Shown: in pieces, positions 13,396 to 19,616 of the stretch
Numbering within the stretch: position 1 is the first letter of the stretch
Layout: the number at the start of each line of letters is the position of its first letter
Source: a virus
DNA: 25,140 nt
IMG/VR virus record: IMGVR_UViG_3300037189_026880
Location: 1 to 25,140 of that record
Strand: one strand, 5' to 3'
The notes under the pieces: generated by a model
Database searches by the model: none
Told to the model about the DNA's origin: nothing
Seen by the model: only the letters and a program-made list of their open reading frames with translations
Program-made: the position numbers and the translations under genes

Positions 13396-13593
13396 TTAAA
13401 AACCAAAAAAATTAAAAGTTAAAAAATAAATATGTTTAAAGTTTTTATGTTTAATGTTTAATTGTTTATTGTTTATATGTTTAGCATATCCATTTGCATA
13501 TCCAAAAGCATATATAATTGCATGTTCAATTGCATATGCAATTGCATTTCGACTATTGATTTTATTGGTTTTGATTTTCATTTGACATTTCAT
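13396..13593 (-). CDS. Doubtful small frame across the iteron array
   Basis: The 65-codon frame overlaps the preceding gene by 32 nt and ends 1 nt before the initiator ATG. Its middle is a tetrapeptide repeat (AYAI, EHAI, IYAF, GYAN, GYAK), which is simply the translation of the 12-bp repeat. The rest is basic and low in complexity. It may be a real small protein containing the origin, as lambda O contains its iterons, or a chance frame. Confidence 0.3.
   Translation of the reverse strand: MKCQMKIKTNKINSRNAIAYAIEHAIIYAFGYANGYAKHINNKQLNIKHKNFKHIYFLTFNFFGF
13484..13555. repeat. Six 12-bp iterons, candidate replication origin
   Basis: GCAT occurs at 13484, 13496, 13508, 13520, 13532 and 13544, exactly every 12 bp, within a unit close to GCATATNCAATT. 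The flanking 13441-13483 is a very A/T-rich run of TGTTTA-type repeats that could melt easily. The array lies about 90 bp upstream of the DUF1376-type initiator gene. Iterons plus an A/T-rich block beside the initiator is the usual layout of phage and plasmid origins. Confidence 0.6.
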
Positions 13594-13801
13594 TAATTAA
13601 CATTGAGCATAAATTATTCTTGTAAGTGTAAAGTATTTTTTTAATAGATAATCTTTGATTTTCATTAACATTTTGACTTTCCAAAATAGGCATAATATAG
13701 CCTACTAATTTTCTAGTTTCATCATTAATTAAATCAGTTAAATTTTCTTTATTCATTGCAAGATTAACATTTATATTTGCAAAATTATTTTGCTCTTTCA
13801 T
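13562..13801 (-). CDS. Unknown small protein
   Basis: The 79-residue protein is asparagine-rich with a helical core (LTDLINDETRKLVGYIMPILESQ). It starts just before a short gap from the upstream gene and ends next to the iterons. It could be a small regulator of replication, but there is no direct evidence. Confidence 0.45.
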   Translation of the reverse strand: MKEQNNFANINVNLAMNKENLTDLINDETRKLVGYIMPILESQNVNENQRLSIKKILYTYKNNLCSMLINEMSNENQNQ

Positions 13802-13810
13802 ATTAGTTTT

Positions 13811-14080
13811 TTAATTTTTGTTAGTCAAATTGTTTTTAGCATTTTTGTAATCTTTTTTAGCATCTTCTAGAAACCATTTTGCTTGAATAAATTTATCCCT
13901 AGAAATATTAAAAAGTGATTTGCTAAATCGATATTTTTCTTTATTTATTTTAAAATATATTTGATTTTCTGTTTCTTCAAAATGATTAATTTCTTGATCT
14001 ATAATCTCATTAGATTTAGAATAAGCTGTAAAAACTTTTTGTCCGATTTTTAATTTTTTTAAAAATTTGTCTTTGTTCAT
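13811..14080 (-). CDS. Unknown basic protein
   Basis: The 89-residue lysine-rich protein begins MNKDKFLKKLKIGQKVFTAY and ends in a charged helix. The N-terminal half looks like a short beta-rich module (KVFTAYS, QIYFKINKEKYRF). The shared AAAAATATATG signal precedes the start. No family is recognised. Confidence 0.45.
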   Translation of the reverse strand: MNKDKFLKKLKIGQKVFTAYSKSNEIIDQEINHFEETENQIYFKINKEKYRFSKSLFNISRDKFIQAKWFLEDAKKDYKNAKNNLTNKN

Positions 14081-14090
14081 ATATTTTTAA

Positions 14091-14342
14091 TTATTTGTTG
14101 TTTGTTATCATTATGCAACCAATATTATTCACATCTAAGTTGCCAAGATGAACTCGTATTTTTAATTTTTCTAAAAACTTAATTTTATTCTCAATTTGTT
14201 TAAGTTCATTTTCTTGAACCCTTGTAAGATCTGGCTGAACTGATAAATGATAATGATTCATTACAAGTTCAAAATTTTCGGGTGTGATTATGCATTTATC
14301 AATAAATTTATCGATAAAAGCAGGTGGATTGTAAGGTTTCAT
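14091..14342 (-). CDS. Unknown small protein
   Basis: The 83-residue protein begins MKPYNPPAFIDKFIDKCI and contains LTRVQENELKQIENKIKFLEK, a helical stretch. It is preceded by AAAAACATATG, a variant of the shared start signal. There is no signal or membrane segment, and the family is unknown. Confidence 0.45.
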   Translation of the reverse strand: MKPYNPPAFIDKFIDKCIITPENFELVMNHYHLSVQPDLTRVQENELKQIENKIKFLEKLKIRVHLGNLDVNNIGCIMITNNK

Positions 14343-14348
14343 ATGTTT

Positions 14349-14675
14349 TTAATTTTTGGTTAAAATAAAATCAATTTTTTGTAGAGTCTCTAAACTTAAT
14401 TTTTTAAAATCAAATTCTTCTAATTTTAAAATTATTCTTTGTTTTTGAAACTTCTCTTTTAACTCTAAAGTTTCAACTTTATAATGAAATATATCTTGCC
14501 AAATATTTTTTTTTCCTATTTTTTCGCACTTACCATTTTCTATATCTATTTTAAATTTTTCTTTAGTATCTGCGATTGCTAAAGTTTTAGTTGTCCTGAT
14601 GATTTTATGAACTCTGTTTATATGATGAGAATTATCAGCATATTCATAAATTTTGTCATTAATTTGTAATTTCAT
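14349..14675 (-). CDS. Unknown protein
   Basis: The 108-residue protein begins MKLQINDKIYEYADNSHHIN, with a strand-rich N-terminal half and a charged helical C-terminal half. The shared AAAAATATATG signal precedes it, and its ATG overlaps the stop of the coiled-coil gene upstream or vice versa by 4 nt. No family is recognised. Confidence 0.45.
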   Translation of the reverse strand: MKLQINDKIYEYADNSHHINRVHKIIRTTKTLAIADTKEKFKIDIENGKCEKIGKKNIWQDIFHYKVETLELKEKFQKQRIILKLEEFDFKKLSLETLQKIDFILTKN

Positions 14676-14917
14676 ATATTTTTATTTTTTATTTGTTCTT
14701 TTAATTTTTTATTTTCATTTTCTAAATCGATGATTTCATATTCTAAATCTTCGATTTCTGATTTTAAATAAATAATTTCGTTGTCATTAATTTCAATTTC
14801 TTTATCTATTTTTTCTATTTCTATTTTAAATTCCAAAACTGTGATATATAAATAGTCAATACCTAAAAAATCTTTGATTATTTCAAGTTTTTGTTGATAT
14901 TCTTGTTCTTTACTCAT
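14672..14917 (-). CDS. Small coiled-coil protein
   Basis: Of 81 residues, about 25-80 form an almost perfect E/K/I/L heptad pattern (IEIEKIDKEIEINDNEI and IEDLEYEIIDLENENKKLKE), a strong predicted coiled coil. It overlaps the upstream membrane-protein gene by 8 nt. It may multimerise or partner that membrane protein. Confidence 0.5.
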   Translation of the reverse strand: MSKEQEYQQKLEIIKDFLGIDYLYITVLEFKIEIEKIDKEIEINDNEIIYLKSEIEDLEYEIIDLENENKKLKEQIKNKNI

Positions 14918-15140
14918 AAATCCCCGATAAAATTTTTATTATTAACATTATAAAGCCTAAAAATAAAGCTCCGGTAATGATTGAACATAAAGCCCAGAAA
15001 TTCAATTGTTCTTTAGTCGCTGTGCCAATAAAACACAAGTAAATAAAATATATTGCTGGGCTCAATGATAGAGCTTGAGCAATGTAGATAATTTTTCTAA
15101 GTCTTTTATTGTCGTTAGTATTTATAAATTTTTTTAACAT
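14910..15140 (-). CDS. Small two-span membrane protein
   Basis: The 76-residue protein has a basic N-terminus (MLKKFINTNDNKRLRK), then two hydrophobic segments (about 17-38 and 48-71). It overlaps the upstream HTH gene by 7 nt, indicating coupling. The function is unknown. It is another of the small membrane proteins scattered through this block. Confidence 0.5.
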   Translation of the reverse strand: MLKKFINTNDNKRLRKIIYIAQALSLSPAIYFIYLCFIGTATKEQLNFWALCSIITGALFLGFIMLIIKILSGIYE

Positions 15141-15310
15141 ATAATTTTTATTTTTTTACGTTTACAATTACCTTTCCCTTTTTTTTCAATGCCAGCTTCT
15201 GCTAGCAGTGTTAAAAGTGTAGTTTCAGCTACACCAAGAATTTTACAACATTTTTTATTAGGGTTGTTGCGATATAGTTTTTCTAATTGTTCTTTACTAA
15301 TTTGTTTCAT
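15134..15310 (-). CDS. Small helix-turn-helix protein
   Basis: A 58-residue frame begins MKQISKEQLEKLYRNN. Residues 8-42 read as a helix-turn-helix (LEKLYRNNP, CCKILGVAETTLLTLLAEAG), followed by a strongly basic tail (KKKGKGNCKRKKIKII). Its start overlaps the upstream gene by 14 nt and its stop overlaps the next start by 7 nt. It is a plausible DNA-binding regulator of early transcription. No closer family is recognised. Confidence 0.55.
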   Translation of the reverse strand: MKQISKEQLEKLYRNNPNKKCCKILGVAETTLLTLLAEAGIEKKGKGNCKRKKIKIIC

Positions 15311-15572
15311 GATTGTTTATAATAAAATTGTGAGTTGATAAAATTTGATCCAAAAATTGATTTACAAATTTTTTTTGATTTATAACTGTATTTGAAAAAA
15401 GATTATTTAAAACTTGATCTTCAACAAGTTTAAATAAAAAATACATTTCAAATCTATTTTCTAGTTGTGTTTCAAATTGTTTAAAAAAAATTACAAGTTG
15501 ATATTTATAAATATCTTCGCCTGTGTATTTATCAATTTCACTTTTAAGAAATTCAATTAATTTTTGTTCCAT
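15297..15572 (-). CDS. Unknown helical protein
   Basis: The 91-residue protein is mostly helical (MEQKLIEFLKSEIDKYTGED and VEDQVLNNLFSNTVINQKKF), with no signal or membrane segment. It overlaps both neighbours by 14-16 nt. It starts with the shared AAAAAATATG signal. No family is recognised. Confidence 0.45.
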   Translation of the reverse strand: MEQKLIEFLKSEIDKYTGEDIYKYQLVIFFKQFETQLENRFEMYFLFKLVEDQVLNNLFSNTVINQKKFVNQFLDQILSTHNFIINNHETN

Positions 15573-15763
15573 ATTTTTTTAAATTTTGTGTTAATGAATC
15601 TTCTAATAAGCTTGTTGCTGTTAAATTCTTTAGATATTTGATTTATGATGAAAATGTAAGCAAATAGCCAAAAAAATGGCAATAAGTTAAATATTATCGC
15701 TATAACTAAGCTAAAGCATAAAATTATAGCATTTAAAATCGGTTTTTTTATTTTTAAATGCAT
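15557..15763 (-). CDS. Small membrane protein
   Basis: The 68-residue protein has basic ends and a 30-residue hydrophobic centre (about 10-41), enough for a helical hairpin of two spans. It overlaps both adjacent genes. The function is unknown. Confidence 0.5.
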   Translation of the reverse strand: MHLKIKKPILNAIILCFSLVIAIIFNLLPFFWLFAYIFIINQISKEFNSNKLIRRFINTKFKKIWNKN

Positions 15764-16191
15764 AAATGTCTTTTTAATAAATTTGTTTTGATCTCGCTGT
15801 TTCTTGCTTCAGCTTCAAGTTGCTGTAGTAGTTTTGAGTTTTTGATATATTCTGCATGACAATCGCAACGATCAAAAAATGGATTTAGTTCAAGCAATTT
15901 TTCTTTAAATAATACAATATCACTTTTAGCAACATCGCTAATTGAAATTAGATTGAACTCGCGCATTCTATTTTCAGTTGCGAGTTGCTCAATTTCTTCA
16001 ATTTCAAGAGCTTTCATTTTAATTATTTTGTGAATGATAAATTCATCGCTAATTGCTCTAATCTTGTGATGATCTTTTTTATCATAAAAGACTTTAATTA
16101 ATCTGCTTCGGTCATCTTCAGCAATAAAATAGAGCTTGTTATTTTCTGCTTTGATTTCTTTTATTAAAAATTCTTTTTTGTATTTTTTCAT
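15754..16191 (-). CDS. Unknown charged protein
   Basis: The 145-residue protein has a strand-rich N-terminus (FLIKEIKAENNKLYFIAEDD), a helical middle (IIKMKALEIEEIEQLATENR), and a C-terminal stretch with a CDCH motif (RCDCHAEYIKNSKLL) that could bind metal, though there are too few cysteines for a standard zinc finger. The start carries the shared A/T signal. No family is recognised. Confidence 0.45.
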   Translation of the reverse strand: MKKYKKEFLIKEIKAENNKLYFIAEDDRSRLIKVFYDKKDHHKIRAISDEFIIHKIIKMKALEIEEIEQLATENRMREFNLISISDVAKSDIVLFKEKLLELNPFFDRCDCHAEYIKNSKLLQQLEAEARNSEIKTNLLKRHLCI

Positions 16192-16216
16192 AATTTTTTT
16201 ATTTTTTGTTAATATT

Positions 16217-16312
16217 TTACTTTTTTTGCAAAAAGTTTATAATGTTGATTGTTGTAATTAAAAGATAAATCAATGTTTTTTTGTAAATAAATGTTATTGT
16301 TTTAATTTCCAT
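16217..16312 (-). CDS. Possible 31-residue hydrophobic peptide
   Basis: The frame begins MEIKTITFIYKKTLIYLLIT and ends INFLQKK. It is preceded by TTAACAATTATCAAAAACATG, a relative of the shared start signal. It fills a 170-bp gap that is otherwise empty. Its short length keeps this tentative. Confidence 0.3.
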   Translation of the reverse strand: MEIKTITFIYKKTLIYLLITTINIINFLQKK

Positions 16313-16361
16313 GTTTTTGATAATTGTTAAAAAATGGGTTTTGTGATGTTGTTGTTAATAA

Positions 16362-16664
16362 TTAAAAATCTTTGTTAATAAAGAATTTTGTAAAACCTGC
16401 TTCACTTAACAATCCCGCTTTTAAATAATTGCCGTCGCTAGTTTTTGCGAAACATTCAAAAAAAGGAACTATCATGCCATTAAACTTGCAAAATGCATGT
16501 GTGTAGGGCTCGCCAAATAAAAAAGCATTAAAACCTTTATTTTTTTTATAATTTGTCAGTTGAGGCGGTAAACAACAAAGCATTTCATGATATTGATCTC
16601 TTGTTATTGTAGTAATTCCAAGTTTTTGTAATTCATCAGCGTAATTTTTATTTAATTTTTTCAT
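16362..16664 (-). CDS. Unknown protein
   Basis: The 100-residue protein contains YADELQKLGITTITRDQYHE followed by a proline- and aromatic-rich centre (LPPQLTNYKKNKGFNAFLFG, EPYTHAFCKFNG) and ends FTKFFINKDF. It looks like a compact globular domain. The pattern seems conserved-phage-like to me, but I cannot name a family. The shared AAAAATATATG signal precedes it. Confidence 0.5.
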   Translation of the reverse strand: MKKLNKNYADELQKLGITTITRDQYHEMLCCLPPQLTNYKKNKGFNAFLFGEPYTHAFCKFNGMIVPFFECFAKTSDGNYLKAGLLSEAGFTKFFINKDF

Positions 16665-16686
16665 ATATTTTTTAATTTAATTGATA

Positions 16687-16935
16687 TTATTTTTTTAACT
16701 TATTAACATATTCTAATTTTAACTTATTAACATATTCTAAAAGCCCGTTTTGAGTGCAAATTTCAAACCAGCCTTTATTTGACTGCTCACAGTCTAAATA
16801 TTCATTATCACAATTTTTGTAATAGTCTAAACCAGCATCTACTAAAATTTTTGTTTCGATTAATAAATCAATTTGAGTTAGCTTGCCATAAAAGACTTTT
16901 TTTCCTAATTCTTGTGAAGCAGTTAAATTTTTCAT
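16687..16935 (-). CDS. Unknown protein with duplicated C-terminal octapeptide
   Basis: The 82-residue protein ends with LEYVNKLK twice, encoded by a tandem direct repeat of about 24 bp near 16692-16738. The body has QSNKGWFEICTQNGLLEYVN and an acidic middle (YYKNCDNEYLDCEQ). The duplication is recent enough to be nearly exact at DNA level. No family is recognised. Confidence 0.45.
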   Translation of the reverse strand: MKNLTASQELGKKVFYGKLTQIDLLIETKILVDAGLDYYKNCDNEYLDCEQSNKGWFEICTQNGLLEYVNKLKLEYVNKLKK

Positions 16936-17003
16936 ATTTTTTTATTTTTTGTTAATTGATATAAAGATATTGGAACAGGAGCATCTGGATTTAATCAATC
17001 ATA

Positions 17004-17330
17004 TCAAAATCTGCAACAATCTAGAAGACAAGAAGAAGCTGGCTCGTTTGAATAATAAAGATATTGATCAATTCTTGACTCAACATAATTTTTTAAAGTT
17101 TGAGTTTTTAAGCTTTCTATATCCATTTCTGTGTTAAAAATCACTAGTTGTTTACCAAATTTTTTTATTAAAAAATTATTAAGATCTAAAACAATTTTTT
17201 TTGCGAAATCATAATCAAAATAGACTGAGTACTTGGCATTATAAAAATAAGAAGATTTGTAATATTTAATTAACCTGAAATCTAATGAATTTAACTCTTT
17301 AAACTCTTTTAAAATCTTTTTTTCGTTCAT
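17004..17330 (-). CDS. Unknown protein with an atypical C-terminus
   Basis: The 108-residue protein is K/L/Y/F-rich like its neighbours until about residue 92, then ends NEPASSCLLDCCRF, unlike the rest in composition. The DNA for this end has its purines on the + strand, the opposite of the surrounding - strand genes, suggesting a foreign segment has replaced the original 3' end. The shared AAAAAATATATG signal precedes the start. No family is recognised. Confidence 0.45.
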   Translation of the reverse strand: MNEKKILKEFKELNSLDFRLIKYYKSSYFYNAKYSVYFDYDFAKKIVLDLNNFLIKKFGKQLVIFNTEMDIESLKTQTLKNYVESRIDQYLYYSNEPASSCLLDCCRF

Positions 17331-17349
17331 ATATTTTTTATTTGTATTG

Positions 17350-17592
17350 TTAATTTTTAATAAATTCTATAAAATCATTCATTGTAGAATTTTCTTTAAA
17401 AAATTTTCTAATATCTTTTTTAGCTCTTTTATCAGCAGTAAAAGAATCAACAAAAAAATAATTTATATCATCAATTTTTTTGTTGTTTTTGTAATATGTG
17501 ATTCTATCAAGACTTTTTGCCCCCAATAAATCAATTGCTTTTATTGCTTGCTTTGAGTTAATAAAAGACCATTTTATTTTGAATTGTGCCAT
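17350..17592 (-). CDS. Unknown basic protein
   Basis: The 80-residue protein begins MAQFKIKWSFINSKQAIKAI and contains a charged helical C-terminal half (ADKRAKKDIRKFFKEN). It has no membrane or signal segment. The shared AAAAATATG signal precedes it. No family is recognised. Confidence 0.45.
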   Translation of the reverse strand: MAQFKIKWSFINSKQAIKAIDLLGAKSLDRITYYKNNKKIDDINYFFVDSFTADKRAKKDIRKFFKENSTMNDFIEFIKN

Positions 17593-17633
17593 ATTTTTGT
17601 TTTAATTGATATTATTTTTTAATTTTAATTTAT

Positions 17634-17960
17634 TTAATAGATTGCTTTGTATTGCTGATTATTGATAGCTTTTTTATAACCAAAAAGTTTACATTTAATT
17701 TTATAGCATAAATGAAAAGCCATATCCATTCCGCACCCTTTTATTATTAATTTTTGGTTTTTGTCGCATTTAGCAATTTCCAACTTCTCAATATAACAAT
17801 TTAGATTTATAAGTTGTTTTTTATAAATAACAAAAGCTGACATTTTGCGTTGTGTTCCTGATCTGCTTACACTATGAATTATAACAATAATTTCGCTATT
17901 TTTTTTAATTATTTTTTTTAAATCTTTAATTAATGTTTTTTGTTCATTTTCTTTTTTCAT
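17634..17960 (-). CDS. Conserved-looking phage protein of unknown function
   Basis: The 108-residue protein contains EIIVIIHSVSRSGTQRKMSA and KGCGMDMAFHLCYKIKCKLFG. I recall the pairing of a SxSRSG(M/T)xRxM motif with GCGMDMxFH in small proteins of many phages, without a known function. The well-preserved motif suggests an enzymatic or nucleic-acid-binding core. The start has the shared A/T signal. Confidence 0.6.
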   Translation of the reverse strand: MKKENEQKTLIKDLKKIIKKNSEIIVIIHSVSRSGTQRKMSAFVIYKKQLINLNCYIEKLEIAKCDKNQKLIIKGCGMDMAFHLCYKIKCKLFGYKKAINNQQYKAIY

Positions 17961-17972
17961 ATATTTTTTATT

Positions 17973-18167
17973 TTAATTGTTAAAGTTTTTAATAATTCTT
18001 GACAAAGTTGATTCTTTCAAGCCATCAATTAAATCAAGATAGTCTTGAAAATTTTGGGGCTCTTCATAGAATAAGTAACTTGTATTAAATGATAAATCAA
18101 ATAAAATCTCTTTGTTTAAATTAAAACAATTTTCTAATTCTTTTTTTACGTTAATTTTTAATTCCAT
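17973..18167 (-). CDS. Unknown small acidic protein
   Basis: The 64-residue protein begins MELKINVKKELENCF and has an acidic, aromatic centre (YEEPQNFQDYLDLIDGLKES). The shared AAAAATATATG signal precedes it. No family is recognised. Small acidic early proteins are common in phages as host-enzyme inhibitors, but nothing here proves it. Confidence 0.45.
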   Translation of the reverse strand: MELKINVKKELENCFNLNKEILFDLSFNTSYLFYEEPQNFQDYLDLIDGLKESTLSRIIKNFNN

Positions 18168-18217
18168 ATATTTTTAATTTAATTAATAAAATGGGTTTTT
18201 CGTGATGAAGTTATTTT

Positions 18218-18511
18218 TTAATAATTTACCGCAAGCTCATATTCTACGAGCCAGAAGTTTGAATTAGATGCAACATTTTCTAAGCGTCGTGATTCTTGAT
18301 TTATTATAACATATTTTGTGATTTTTAGCTGTTTTAATTTTTTAACTAAATTATTATGAAAAGTTCTAACCGAGCCTTCGCAACTTTTGATAACGAGCTC
18401 TATTTTTAACTCTTGCATATTATTCTTAATTGCAAATTGTTTTTGAAATTCTATTTGCTCCAATTTAGATTCAGAAGTAAATATTACTTCTAGTTTTTTT
18501 TGATCGTTCAT
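18218..18511 (-). CDS. Unknown protein
   Basis: The 97-residue protein has alternating strands and helices (KLEVIFTSES, ELKIELVIKSCEGSVRTF, ITKYVIINQESRRLENV) and ends WLVEYELAVNY, a plausible small alpha/beta domain. The shared signal with ATTAACAA and AAAAATATATG precedes it. No family is recognised. Confidence 0.45.
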   Translation of the reverse strand: MNDQKKLEVIFTSESKLEQIEFQKQFAIKNNMQELKIELVIKSCEGSVRTFHNNLVKKLKQLKITKYVIINQESRRLENVASNSNFWLVEYELAVNY

Positions 18512-18535
18512 ATATTTTTAATTTAATTGTTAATA

Positions 18536-18673
18536 TTAATTACAAGTTTCGAGTAAATTCGCTTGATGTTTGCAATAAAAGTAGTCAACAACTTCTTGAG
18601 TTAGTTTGACTTGCTTTGATTCTTGATAAAATGCTATCGCAGTGAATATTGAGATGATTGCTAAAATTTTCAT
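18536..18673 (-). CDS. First leftward gene: small membrane or secreted peptide
   Basis: A 45-residue frame begins MKILAIISIFTAIAFYQ, a signal-anchor or signal-peptide-like segment, followed by a polar tail with two cysteines (VDYFYCKHQANLLETCN). It is preceded by the shared AAAAATATATG signal and is the gene closest to the leftward promoters. It would be the first early protein made. Function is unknown. Confidence 0.5.
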   Translation of the reverse strand: MKILAIISIFTAIAFYQESKQVKLTQEVVDYFYCKHQANLLETCN

Positions 18674-18742
18674 ATATTTTTAAATTTAATTATTATTAAT
18701 ATTTATTAATTAATTAACAAAATTAGTTAATCAATAAAACTA

Positions 18743-18771
18743 AGTTTAAACTACAATAAAATAATAGTCAA
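18743..18771 (-). promoter_or_regulatory. Leftward sigma70-like promoter P1
   Basis: On the - strand TTGACT (18766-18771) is separated by 17 nt from TAAACT (18743-18748). This matches five of six bases of the -35 consensus and four of six of the -10. Transcription would start about 60 nt before the first leftward gene. It probably drives the early block. Confidence 0.5.
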
Positions 18772-18781
18772 CAACTAATTT

Positions 18782-18810
18782 AAAATAATTTAAAAAATGT
18801 ATCAAGTCAA
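18782..18810 (-). promoter_or_regulatory. Leftward sigma70-like promoter P2
   Basis: On the - strand a second TTGACT (18805-18810) is separated by 17 nt from TATTTT (18782-18787). It lies 39 bp from P1 and reads the same way. The tandem pair would give strong early expression, but in such A/T-rich DNA the -10 match alone is weak. Confidence 0.4.
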
Positions 18811-19302
18811 TAAAATCAAGGTCTCGCACTGTATCAAAATAGAAAAAGATAAAAATAAATAAAAATATTTTTAATAAAATTTAAACAAAAAATTAGAATA
18901 AATTAATTATTAAAAACTATTAAATGTTAACATAAGTTAATAAGTTTTAATAATAAAAATGTTGTCAAGAAAAAAATGTAAATAAATTAAAAAATATTTT
19001 AAGTTGTAGCAAAATAAAACAAAAACACATAAAAAGATTAAATTAAGTAAAATAATTAAAAAAAAATGCAATCAAGCAGGAGTAAGCTAAAAATATGTCA
19101 AGAGTTTTTTTAGCTTAGAGACTGTAAGTTAAAAAAAAAGCTTGCATTTGAAAAAAGATGTGATACGCTAAAAAAAATAAAAAATCAAAAACAAATTAAA
19201 TACAAAAAGTTAACAAAAAAATTCTTGCTTCATCTCTGTTAGTATTTTTTTCTTTTTGTCTTACTTTTTCTTTAAAATAAAAAATTAAAAAAAAATAAAA
19301 AA
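18811..19302. other. Divergent intergenic region, mostly A/T
   Basis: No gene is convincing here. The sequence is mostly A-rich on the + strand with TTAATAA/AATAAA-type runs, the stem-loop at 19083-19117, and a pyrimidine-rich tract at about 19219-19275 that stands out from the A-rich surroundings. It separates the leftward early block from the rightward late block, so it should hold late promoter or regulator sites. I see no clear + strand sigma70 promoter. Confidence 0.5.
19083..19117. promoter_or_regulatory. 11-bp perfect inverted repeat (operator or RNA stem-loop)
   Basis: TAAGCTAAAAA (19083-19093) is the exact reverse complement of TTTTTAGCTTA (19107-19117) around a 13-nt loop. A further imperfect outer pair, TGCA...AAGC with AGCTTGCA, surrounds it. 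It could be an operator for a dimeric repressor, a terminator for either strand, or an origin hairpin. Confidence 0.45.
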
Positions 19303-19506
19303 ATGGAAATTAATTCAAAAGAAATAATCGCAAATTTAAAAAAGGAATTTGAACTAAAAAAAAAGTTGAAACAAATTTCAAAACCAATTTTGATAAGAAC
19401 TATCAATAAAGAAAGAGATAAGAAAAAAAGAATTAATTTGAGTGAGTTGAGTAAAGATAATTATTTGAATTCAAAAAGATATTTTTACAAAGAGTTGAAA
19501 TATTAA
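19303..19506 (+). CDS. Small basic protein, first late-strand gene
   Basis: The 67-residue protein is very lysine- and arginine-rich (KKEFELKKKLKQISKPIL, INKERDKKKRINLSELSKD) with no membrane segment. The ATG follows an A-rich stretch without a Shine-Dalgarno. It could bind nucleic acid and may be a late regulator or packaging accessory, given its place just before the terminase genes. No family is recognised. Confidence 0.45.
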   Translation: MEINSKEIIANLKKEFELKKKLKQISKPILIRTINKERDKKKRINLSELSKDNYLNSKRYFYKELKY

Positions 19507-19575
19507 GATAAACAAGATAATTGTTGACAAATAAAGACTTGAGATTAAAGTTGAAATGTGTGTTGCGCTATATCC

Positions 19576-19598
19576 CGCGCGCGTAAATATCGCGCGTG
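19576..19598. other. CG palindrome upstream of the terminase genes
   Basis: CGCGCGCG (19576-19583) pairs with CGCGCGTG (19591-19598) around TAAATAT, 8 bp with one G-T. An additional GCGC lies just upstream at about 19565. Pure CG blocks are exceptional in this A/T-rich sequence. It lies about 20 bp before the small terminase start, where a packaging-site or regulatory hairpin would be expected. Confidence 0.5.
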
Positions 19599-19616
19599 TA
19601 AAAACTTTTAAAAAAA

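Noticed and set aside
13484-13555. CRISPR array
   Set aside because: The repeat is 12 bp with no unique spacers, and no cas genes are present. Iterons fit better.
16949-17137. + strand 62-codon frame as a gene
   Set aside because: It runs mostly through the antisense of the - strand gene and has no start signal. Only the short reversed-composition segment is notable.
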